In this document: piece after piece, positions 18,401 to 24,805 of the stretch
How positions within the stretch are numbered: the stretch's first letter is position 1
Layout: each line of letters opens with the position of its first letter
Assembly (NCBI RefSeq): GCF_003477885.1
Contig: NZ_QUEE01000006.1
Location: forward strand, 124,001-188,000
Origin: Lachnotalea sp. AF33-28
Lineage (GTDB): Bacteria > Bacillota > Clostridia > Lachnospirales > Lachnospiraceae
Reading direction: 5' to 3'
DNA length: 64,000 nucleotides
The notes under the pieces: model-generated
What the model was told of the DNA's origin: nothing
What the model saw: only the letters and a program-made list of their open reading frames with translations
Databases searched by the model: none
Made by a program: the position numbers and the translations under genes

Positions 18401-18655
18401 TTATGCTTTGGCCTGCATGGAGAACTTTTGTTTCATCTGTTCTACCTGTTGCTGTGGTGCCTGTTCCATAGGATACCATCCTTTGGCCGACATTTCCTTA
18501 TACAGTTGATCCTGCATTTTAAGCGAATCGTTTAAAGCACATTCAAATGCCTGATGAACATTCTGGGTGGAAGATTCAATGGTGCCGTGCATAAATAAAT
18601 CACAGACACCTTTTTCCAGTAATAAAATATCCTGCATTAAATTTTTGTCATCCAT
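18401..18655 (-). CDS. Small spore coat protein, CotF-like
   Basis: An 84-residue, helix-rich, acidic-to-neutral protein with Gln- and Met-rich C-terminus (EQAPQQQVEQMKQKF). The MDDKNLMQDILLLEKG start followed by QAFECALNDSLKMQDQLYKEM resembles the coat F domain found in clostridial spore coats. The ATG at 18655 is preferred over one at 18670 because GAGGAGG sits six bases before it. The neighbour upstream (18728-18901) looks like the other half of the same family. It is expected to be expressed in the mother cell, though no sigma-E/K promoter could be placed. Confidence 0.75.
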   Translation of the reverse strand: MDDKNLMQDILLLEKGVCDLFMHGTIESSTQNVHQAFECALNDSLKMQDQLYKEMSAKGWYPMEQAPQQQVEQMKQKFSMQAKA

Positions 18656-18727
18656 GGACAGCCTCCTCACTTTAGATCACCTGCCGTCTGACCGGTGATA
18701 CTTTCACGCATCCGTGTATTTTCTTCC

Positions 18728-18901
18728 TTACAGTAAATTATAAAACTGGCCGAACATTTTCTGATGTTCCTGCGCCATCTGTTCCACGCAGTTCTTCAGG
18801 TTCTGATCCTGAAGCTGGCTTGCTGTTTCTTTACATTTGGTCTGAAAGTACTGTTCATGTCCTAATGCATCTTCAATATAGAGAAGTTCTTTGCTGGTCA
18901 T
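18728..18901 (-). CDS. Small spore coat-like protein (57 aa)
   Basis: A short frame of 57 codons with an excellent ribosome site (GGAGGTGAT, eight bases before ATG). The product begins MTSKELLYIEDALGHEQYF and continues with Gln-rich helix QLQDQNLKNCVEQMAQEHQ, ending GQFYNLL. This matches the N-terminal helical pattern of coat F-like spore proteins. It lies 72 bases upstream of the larger coat gene on the same strand and is probably co-transcribed. It falls below common gene-length cutoffs, so it may be missed by automated annotation. Confidence 0.7.
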   Translation of the reverse strand: MTSKELLYIEDALGHEQYFQTKCKETASQLQDQNLKNCVEQMAQEHQKMFGQFYNLL

Positions 18902-19012
18902 CGCTTATCACCTCCGGGCGTATTGAAGGTCTGTGAAATCCTTCTGTAATAGAATAACCGGAGAGTGCAGATGGCATACTGATGAGTATAAGGTAAGAAT
19001 GTTAAAATTTTG

Positions 19013-19045
19013 AAAAAGTCCAGAAGATGCGCCATCTGGACTTTT
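19013..19045 (-). terminator. Terminator of slipin gene (bidirectional)
   Basis: AAAAGTCCAGA (19014-19024) pairs with TCTGGACTTTT (19035-19045). On the - strand the stem ends in a run of T 34 bases after the slipin stop. The arms are A/T-flanked on both sides, so it can act in both directions. Confidence 0.75.
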
Positions 19046-19078
19046 ACTCAAAGTTACCGATTACAAAATTGTGCATAT

Positions 19079-20176
19079 TTAGCTGGACATGAGTTCCTTC
19101 AGCTGCTCCAGCACGCCGTGGCCTCCTGTGATGGAGATGGTGCCGACCTTATCGCAGATGCGCTCCAGATACTCCAGCTCCTTGAGCTGATAAAGCGTCT
19201 TGTTCTCCTCCATCAGCCGTGCAGTGTTTAACAGGCTTCTGGTGGATGCCACTTCCTCCCTGCGTGTGATCACGTTGGCCTGGGCCTTCTTTTCCGCCAC
19301 CAGCACTGTGTTCATGATATCGCGGATCTCACCGGGCAGGATGATATCCTTGATGCCTGCCTGCAGGATTTCCACGCAGTAATCCTCCTGGACCTCTTTT
19401 AAGCGGTCAAAGACGTACTGTCCGATCTCTTCTTTCTGTGCCAGCAGATCATCCAGGCGGAAACGGCCGATATACTCGCGCATCACCAGCTGGGCGCAGG
19501 TGTAGAGCTGGTCTTTTAGGCCGTCTATCTTCTGGACAAGCTTTAGAGGATCGGTGATCCGGTAGGAGAGGATGACATTTAAACGGATCCCCACCTTATC
19601 GGCTGTCAGGATCTCCTGCCCGTTTATTTCCAGGCGCTGCATCTTCATGTTAAAGATTTTACAGGATACCTTTGCAGCATAGTTCCAGAAATAATAGGTG
19701 CCGGTTGCCAGCTGCTTTTCAAACCGGTTGTCGAAATACAGAAGGCCGGTTTCGCCCTCGCCGATCTCGATTTTTTTGTACAGCCTGGAAGGCATCAGAT
19801 CACGGTAGATCTTGGGCAGCGTATCGTCCATATAGGGCGCGGTGATATCGATCAGGCGGAATTCGTTCTTTTCGAATACATTCCAGCACAGGGCTTCCCT
19901 GTCGGTCAGAACCGCCTTATAGGTATCGTTTACAAAATGCAGGGCGATGCAGTTGTCCGGAATCTGTACGCGCATAACCCTGGAAGCGAAATCTTCATGC
20001 TTCATCAGCAGCTCCACAGGGATGTCGCAGGTTTTGACATATCCGGTCATGGGAACGGTCTTCACATCATAGCCAAGAGCTGCGGGATAGCGGTACTTTC
20101 CCGCGGTCAGCAGTTTCTGATATACTCCGTTGCGGCACAGATAGCCGCATTCATTTTCTTTAATTATGTATTTCAT
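19079..20176 (-). CDS. Slipin / SPFH (band 7) domain protein
   Basis: A 365-residue member of the stomatin-prohibitin superfamily, forming oligomeric scaffolds. The SPFH core is recognisable at ADKVGIRLNVILSYRITDP and continues through LAQKEEIGQYVFDRLKEV, followed by the helical AEKKAQANVITRREEVAST segment. Unlike typical slipins it has no N-terminal membrane hairpin, so it may be cytosolic or peripherally bound. The start at 20176 has GGAGGA just upstream. It lies downstream of rtcB and the tRNA-like RNA on the same strand. Association of slipin-type proteins with RtcB is, as far as I recall, reported from comparative genomics of RNA repair systems. The molecular role is unknown. Confidence 0.85.
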   Translation of the reverse strand: MKYIIKENECGYLCRNGVYQKLLTAGKYRYPAALGYDVKTVPMTGYVKTCDIPVELLMKHEDFASRVMRVQIPDNCIALHFVNDTYKAVLTDREALCWNVFEKNEFRLIDITAPYMDDTLPKIYRDLMPSRLYKKIEIGEGETGLLYFDNRFEKQLATGTYYFWNYAAKVSCKIFNMKMQRLEINGQEILTADKVGIRLNVILSYRITDPLKLVQKIDGLKDQLYTCAQLVMREYIGRFRLDDLLAQKEEIGQYVFDRLKEVQEDYCVEILQAGIKDIILPGEIRDIMNTVLVAEKKAQANVITRREEVASTRSLLNTARLMEENKTLYQLKELEYLERICDKVGTISITGGHGVLEQLKELMSS

Positions 20177-20553
20177 ATGTTCCTCCATACTGCCTCTTCC
20201 CGGTGTACCGACACATATATATGCAGTCAAACAGCACACTGGAGGCTTAAAAATTGATGTTGCAGTCCGCTTCGCACAGGAAATGCGGATGATACCGGGG
20301 ATATCAGCCGTTCACGGCCGCCGGAACCGGACGGGACAGGGCTGCATCGCGCTTTTTTGTTTCAAGCGCGTTCCCGGGCGGTCTGGGCGGCTTAGAAGGG
20401 CCGTCCGCAGCATCATGCTGGCATTTTCCCGTGCTTCTGTCAGAGGCGTCCCCGGTACCGCGCCTTGCGGCGGGAACCGGGAGGCGGTGCAGAGTGTGCA
20501 CCGGCTGCCTTTTCAGAAGGAAGCTTTCTGCGTTTTGCTGGTTCCATTCCTTT
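20177..20553 (-). other. Structured non-coding gap between tRNA-like RNA and slipin
   Basis: About 375 bases with no credible gene but several hairpins when read on the - strand: GGTGCA/TGCACC near 20495, CCGGT...ACCGG enclosing CCGCC/GGCG at about 20440-20482, CGCGCTT/AAGCGCG near 20345-20370, and GCCGT/ACGGC near 20310. No T-tract terminator separates the tRNA-like RNA from the slipin gene, so this may be a long leader or a further part of the RNA. Confidence 0.45.
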
Positions 20554-20739
20554 GGGGAGATGGATCATAGAATGATTGCTATACCACTTAGCTATCTGTC
20601 TTTTCTGACAGAGGAGGATTCGAACCTCCGACACATCATGAGCGCCCGGCTGCCTGGAATACCGCATCGGCAGAGCCGCCGGTACCGCGGAGGAAGCGTG
20701 GAAAAGGTTTCATACGAACCTGATCCATGCATAATCCCC
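20554..20739 (-). ncRNA. tRNA-like structured RNA with permuted order (Y RNA-like)
   Basis: Read 5' to 3' on the - strand. Outer helix: GGGGA (20735-20739) with TCCCC (20554-20558), and ATGGATCA (20721-20728) with TGATCCAT (20560-20567). Then two hairpins (20705-20721 and 20660-20684). Then the tRNA core: ATGAT (20635-20639), variable loop GTGTC, T arm GGAGG-TTCGAAT-CCTCC (20613-20629), TCTGTC (20607-20612), loop AGAAAA, GACAGA (20595-20600), TA, D arm GCTA-AGTGGTA-TAGC (20578-20592), A, and ATCAT (20572-20576), which pairs with ATGAT. Bases matching T8, A14, G15, G18, G19, A21, C48, T54, T55, C56 and A58 are all present. There is no anticodon loop and no CCA, and the acceptor helix is closed, so it is unlikely to decode. 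Exact RNA ends are not known. Confidence 0.8.
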
Positions 20740-20751
20740 GGCGCACAGGCA

Positions 20752-20783
20752 GTGTTCCCTCTGTTTTAGCAGAGGGAGAGCAC
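20752..20783 (-). promoter_or_regulatory. Hairpin upstream of the tRNA-like RNA
   Basis: CCCTCTG (20757-20763) and CAGAGGG (20770-20776) form a perfect 7-bp stem with a six-base loop, flanked by GTG/CAC. It lies between the rtcB terminator and the tRNA-like RNA and may be the 5' part of the same transcript. Confidence 0.5.
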
Positions 20784-20808
20784 GCCCGAAGAACAGCCGC
20801 GCATATAT

Positions 20809-20849
20809 AAAAAACTGTATTCGGCCGTCAGATATTCCGGCCGGCAGTT
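20809..20849 (-). terminator. Terminator of rtcB
   Basis: AACTG(C)CGGCCG pairs with CGGCCG(AATA)CAGTT, followed by six T on the - strand, just after the rtcB stop. Read-through would carry transcription into the tRNA-like RNA; otherwise that RNA needs its own promoter, which I could not place with confidence. Confidence 0.7.
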
Positions 20850-20851
20850 CT

Positions 20852-22084
20852 TTATCCTTTCACAACGCCCGCTGTGCGCAGACGTTTCACCGGTATGACC
20901 AAGTCGCTCTGACAGGCCATCACCGCATCAATGTCTTTGTAAGCGAAGCGGCTTTCCTCCGCCACATCCTGCTTATTTTTCTTCCCGAGCACCACGCCCC
21001 GGCTGTTTAAATCCAGCATCACCTGCTCGCAGGAGAAGGCGGCCATGGCGCCTTTTCTGGAAAAGCGCCTGCCGGCGCCGTGCGAGGAGGAGCAGAAGCT
21101 CTCTTTATTGCCCGTTCCCATGACGATATAGCTGTAAGAGCCCATGGCGCCCGGTATGACGGTGATTTCACCGTTGTTCGCCCGGGTGGCTCCTTTTCTG
21201 TGTACCCAGACATCCCTGTCATAGTGATGCTCCAGCGCGGCATAATTGTGGTGGCAGTTGATCTCGCCGGAGAATTCCAGAGTCAGATCGGTATATTTGC
21301 CGATCCACTTTTCAAAGACGGATTTTACGGACAGCATCATCTTTTCACGGTTTTCCCTGGCAAATTCCAGGCAGAGATTCATCCAGTTTAAGTAAGCCCG
21401 GCCCTCTTTGCTGTCTGTAGGTAAAAAAGCCAGACGGTATTCATCAGGCACATCGCTGTACCATCTGCGGTTTAGCTCTCGGGCTTTCGTATGGAAATAA
21501 TCGCATACGCTCTTGCCGAAGTGCCGGCTGCCGGAATGGATCATAATACCCAGGTATCCTTCGTCATCCACCTGTACCTCGATGAAATGATTGCCTCCGC
21601 CCAGCGTCCCAATCTGGAAATAACCGGCATCCAGCTGGCCTAAAAGCTCCCCGTCCTTTTCATACAGATCGAACTCCTCAAAGGCTTTATCCAGCGTGTA
21701 GCAGGGCATCGCCGTCTTATGATGGGCAAACCCCACAGGGACATTGCGCAGTATATCGCCGATGATGCCCTGCAGCAGGGTACCGTTTCCGGTGGTGATC
21801 CCCTCAATTTCCTCCAGACGGATGTTGGTCTGGGTGTAGGCCATGCCACAGCCGATATCCACGCCCACAGCGTTAGGTATAATGACATCGCAGGCAGCGA
21901 TGACGCCCCCGATGGGCATGCCCATGCCGGCATGGGTATCCGGCATCAGGCAGACCCACTTATGGAGGAAAGGAAGCCGGGAAAGGTGGTATGCCTGTGT
22001 CAGACAGGTCTCTTCCAGATCCTCTTTTCCGTTCAGCCAGACCCGTATCGGGTATTTCGTAGATTCATCAGAGATAACAAACAT
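20852..22084 (-). CDS. rtcB: RNA-splicing ligase RtcB
   Basis: Joins RNA 3'-phosphate or 2',3'-cyclic phosphate ends to 5'-OH ends, using GTP and manganese. The 410-residue protein has the expected active-site set: Asp76 and Cys79 in GVDIGCGM, GGGNHF (His166), IHSGSRHFG, HRKGAT, and SSSHGAGR whose His335 corresponds to the guanylated His. The ATG at 22084 is chosen because a GGAAAGGAAG site precedes it; the upstream codons to 22132 are not family-like. It is divergent from two WYL regulators and upstream of a tRNA-like RNA and slipin gene. No RtcA cyclase or archease gene is seen here. The family call is firm; the cellular substrate is unknown. Confidence 0.95.
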   Translation of the reverse strand: MFVISDESTKYPIRVWLNGKEDLEETCLTQAYHLSRLPFLHKWVCLMPDTHAGMGMPIGGVIAACDVIIPNAVGVDIGCGMAYTQTNIRLEEIEGITTGNGTLLQGIIGDILRNVPVGFAHHKTAMPCYTLDKAFEEFDLYEKDGELLGQLDAGYFQIGTLGGGNHFIEVQVDDEGYLGIMIHSGSRHFGKSVCDYFHTKARELNRRWYSDVPDEYRLAFLPTDSKEGRAYLNWMNLCLEFARENREKMMLSVKSVFEKWIGKYTDLTLEFSGEINCHHNYAALEHHYDRDVWVHRKGATRANNGEITVIPGAMGSYSYIVMGTGNKESFCSSSHGAGRRFSRKGAMAAFSCEQVMLDLNSRGVVLGKKNKQDVAEESRFAYKDIDAVMACQSDLVIPVKRLRTAGVVKG

Positions 22085-22261
22085 ACAAATCACTTCCTTT
22101 CCTAATATATTAGCCGCGATCCGGCAGCTCATTTCCCATCCGGGATTAATTTGTTTGTTGTTTGCTATGGCTATATCATACAGGAAGATAATGGATGAAT
22201 CATTTAAAAAAAGTTGCGAACATTAGAAGCCGGCTGTAGCTTTACGGCATCTATGAACAGA

Positions 22262-22468
22262 TTACTGTTCACACGCTGCCGATAAAGCAGCGTATGAGAG
22301 GACAGGGTATGGTTCTCATAGGGATCCCTTGAAGCCCGCCGGTACTTATTGCTGTGTATTTTACAGCATTAGTACCGCTGCGCGCTTCACGGAGCGAGAG
22401 CGGGTCCCAATGAGGACCATACCCTGTCCTCTCATACGCGGGAAGTTTTCGGTAACTGTGAACAGTAA
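22262..22468. repeat. Nested-hairpin dispersed repeat, copy B
   Basis: Reverse-orientation homologue of 765-966, in the divergent gap between rtcB and the first WYL gene. Inverted ends are TTACTGTTCACA (22262-22273) and TGTGAACAGTAA (22457-22468). Inner arms contain AGGGTATGGTTCTCAT and ATGAGGACCATACCCT, with a central hairpin CGGTACT...AGTACCG. Just outside the left end, TGAACAG (22254-22260) is complementary to the end itself, perhaps a trace of an adjacent insertion. It may also separate the two divergent promoters. Confidence 0.8.
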
Positions 22469-22550
22469 CAGCCTGGACCATTCGCAGTTGCGCCATTCTG
22501 TAATGTGCGTTAAGATGGATACATTGATACAAGCTTTAAGGAGGAAATCC

Positions 22551-23804
22551 ATGGCGGAGTTTCAGGAACTGATTAAAAATTTTGAGAAGATCAGAGACTA
22601 TATGAGAGAATTCTTTGTCTACGGCTGCAAAGTGCGCCAGGACTTCACCGGCAAGAGCCTGCGCACCTATGATAATGAGCGCCGGAGAATCGAATGTTTC
22701 CTGGGAGATTACATCCGTTCCGAATATACATCCAAGGGGAAACAGATCTACATCAGCGTGGACAGCAAGAACATCGCCCAAAATCCGCTCTATGCGGCCT
22801 GGAAGGCGAAGAGCTTTACCGATAACGACATCATGCTTCATTTTTTTATCACGGACATCCTGTGGGACGGCAAAGAAAGAACGGTAACCGGCCTGACCGA
22901 CCGGATCCTGGAGGAGTACGGGGTGGAATTTGAGGAACAGACCGTGCGTTTGAAACTGAAAGAATACGAAGAGGAGGAGATCCTGCAGAGCAGGAAACAG
23001 GGAAAAGCCCTGTATTACCGCTTGGCTGAGCCGGAGGCATTTGAATCCTCCCCGCTCTATGAACACCTGATGGACGCGGTTAAGCTGTTTCAGGAGATAT
23101 CGGCCTTCGGTTTTATCGGCAGCACCGTTTTGGACCGGGAGAGAACCGGCAACGATCTGTTCAGTTTTAAACACCACTATCTGGTCCACACGCTGGAGGA
23201 CGGCGTGCTCAATGAACTGCTGGAAACCATGCGCAGGCGCTGCAGAGTGCGGTTTGAGAACCGGAGCGCCCGTTCCGGCAGGGTCACACAGCAGGAGGGC
23301 GTTCCGCTGTCCGTATTTGTCAGCACGCAGACCGGCCGCCGTTACCTCTGCATATATTTGGAAGCAAAGCGGCGATTTGTCAACATGCGGCTGGATGCGA
23401 TCTGCAGGGTGGTCAGGCTGGAGGAATATCCGGATTATGAAAAACGGCAGGAGGAGCTGCGCCGGAACCGAAAAGCCTGCTGGGGAGTATCCTTTTCCGG
23501 GAGTTCACGCAGCCTGCGCATGGAGGAAATCTGTCTGAAGCTGCGCATCGACGAAAAGAGGGAGGAATATGTGACGGACCGCCTGCGGCGGGAAGGCAGG
23601 GGAGGGGAAGTGCTGCGCATAGATGAGCATACCGTCCTGTACAGCGGAACCTTTTTCGACTGCAATGAGATGCTGCCCTGGATCAAAACCTTTACCGGAA
23701 GGATATTGGATATACAGGTGAGCAATCCGGCAGTTGCGGATAAGCTGACGAACGATCTGGACAGAATGTATCAGATGTACACAGACACTGCTAAGGAAGG
23801 ATAG
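22551..23804 (+). CDS. WYL-domain protein 1 (probable transcription regulator)
   Basis: A 417-residue protein with a winged-helix-like N-terminal half and a C-terminal WYL domain, a ligand- or nucleic-acid-sensing fold. The WYL core is seen at VPLSVFVSTQTGRRYLCIYLEAKRRF (the family's Trp-Tyr-Leu is RYLCIY here), followed by the RLDAICRVVRLEEYP strand and a WCX-like C-terminal domain. The ATG at 22551 is set by AAGGAGGAAATCC; the longer frame from 22329 crosses the repeat and is not real. The next gene starts two bases after the stop. In several bacteria WYL regulators control RNA-repair operons containing rtcB or Ro; this pair may sense damage and act on the divergent rtcB. Confidence 0.82.
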   Translation: MAEFQELIKNFEKIRDYMREFFVYGCKVRQDFTGKSLRTYDNERRRIECFLGDYIRSEYTSKGKQIYISVDSKNIAQNPLYAAWKAKSFTDNDIMLHFFITDILWDGKERTVTGLTDRILEEYGVEFEEQTVRLKLKEYEEEEILQSRKQGKALYYRLAEPEAFESSPLYEHLMDAVKLFQEISAFGFIGSTVLDRERTGNDLFSFKHHYLVHTLEDGVLNELLETMRRRCRVRFENRSARSGRVTQQEGVPLSVFVSTQTGRRYLCIYLEAKRRFVNMRLDAICRVVRLEEYPDYEKRQEELRRNRKACWGVSFSGSSRSLRMEEICLKLRIDEKREEYVTDRLRREGRGGEVLRIDEHTVLYSGTFFDCNEMLPWIKTFTGRILDIQVSNPAVADKLTNDLDRMYQMYTDTAKEG

Positions 23805-23806
23805 AG

Positions 23807-24805
23807 ATGGATTTATTTTCTAAGACATACAGCTGTTATTATCAGGTGGTGGGCCGTATCCTGGAAGCGTCCCGAAAACGCCCCGTCAGCAGAAAAGAGA
23901 TGGAGGAACTGGCGGGCCGCTGGGGCTTTTCTGAAAGTGCGCTTTACATAGTGCCCAAGCTCATGTCCGGCCAGTGGGCGCTTCTTCGGGAGGAGCCCAA
24001 AGGCTCTTATCTGTCCCGCTGCGGCAGCGACGTAAAGCTGCCTCTCACAGCCCTGCAGAAAAGCTGGCTGAAATCCGTCCTGCAGGATCCGAGGATATAC
24101 CTGTTTTTTTCAGAGGAGGAAGTGTGCCGGCTGCAAGAGGATCTTAAGGAGGAACCGCTGCTCTTTAAATCCGGCGATTTCTATTATTTCGACCGCTGTC
24201 AGGACGGCGATCCGTACGGTGAAGACACATACAGAAGAAATTTCCGCACCATGACCGAAGCAGTCCGCAGCCGCCATTTGATCGAAACGGATTACCGGCC
24301 GGCGGACGGCCGCCGGCGCAGCATCCGCCTTTTCCCGTTCCGCATCCAATATTCCGCCAAAGACGATAAGTTCAGAGTGGAGGGGATGCGCCTGAAGGAA
24401 AACGGCGGAGGCTATTCACAGGCCATAACCCTGAACATGGCCAGAATCGTCTCCTGCCGGGACGCGGGGCCGGCTTATACCCTTCCGGATACGGAGGCCC
24501 TGATCGCCTCGATGAGAGCGGAAGAACCGGTGCTCATCGAGATATCCGGCGAGCGCAATTCCATGGAACGCTGCATGCTGCATTTCGCCAGCTATGAAAA
24601 GCGGACGGAGTATATCGAAGAACGGGGAGTATACCGCTGTGAGATCTATTATGACAGGCAGGATGAGACAGAACTCCTGATCCAGCTTTTGTCCTTCGGT
24701 CCGGTCATACGCGTCCTGGGCCCAGCTCCATTCCTGCGCCAGGTAAAAGAGCGGGTGAAGAGGCAGTATCACCTGCTGCACGATATCATCCCGTCATCAG
24801 ACTGA
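23807..24805 (+). CDS. WYL-domain protein 2 (probable transcription regulator)
   Basis: A 332-residue paralogue-like neighbour of the first WYL protein. It has an N-terminal helical region (ILEASRKRPVSRKEMEELAGRWGFS) that could be a winged helix, a WYL-type sandwich around RRRSIRLFPFRIQYSAKDDKFRVEGMR, and a C-terminal domain ending KERVKRQYHLLHDI. The first stop and this start are two bases apart, so the two are co-translated and may act as a heteromer. The 3' end overlaps the convergent pyrG by nine bases. DNA target and ligand are unknown. Confidence 0.8.
   Translation: MDLFSKTYSCYYQVVGRILEASRKRPVSRKEMEELAGRWGFSESALYIVPKLMSGQWALLREEPKGSYLSRCGSDVKLPLTALQKSWLKSVLQDPRIYLFFSEEEVCRLQEDLKEEPLLFKSGDFYYFDRCQDGDPYGEDTYRRNFRTMTEAVRSRHLIETDYRPADGRRRSIRLFPFRIQYSAKDDKFRVEGMRLKENGGGYSQAITLNMARIVSCRDAGPAYTLPDTEALIASMRAEEPVLIEISGERNSMERCMLHFASYEKRTEYIEERGVYRCEIYYDRQDETELLIQLLSFGPVIRVLGPAPFLRQVKERVKRQYHLLHDIIPSSD

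Noticed and set aside
20554..20640. Ordinary tRNA gene, or two partial tRNAs
   Set aside because: The T and D arms are in reversed order for a normal tRNA, the acceptor helix is closed by six bases, there is no anticodon loop and no CCA. The base pairing fits one permuted tRNA-like fold better than two fragments.
22329..22550. N-terminal extension of the first WYL protein
   Set aside because: It translates the hairpin repeat; an ideal ribosome site precedes ATG 22551.
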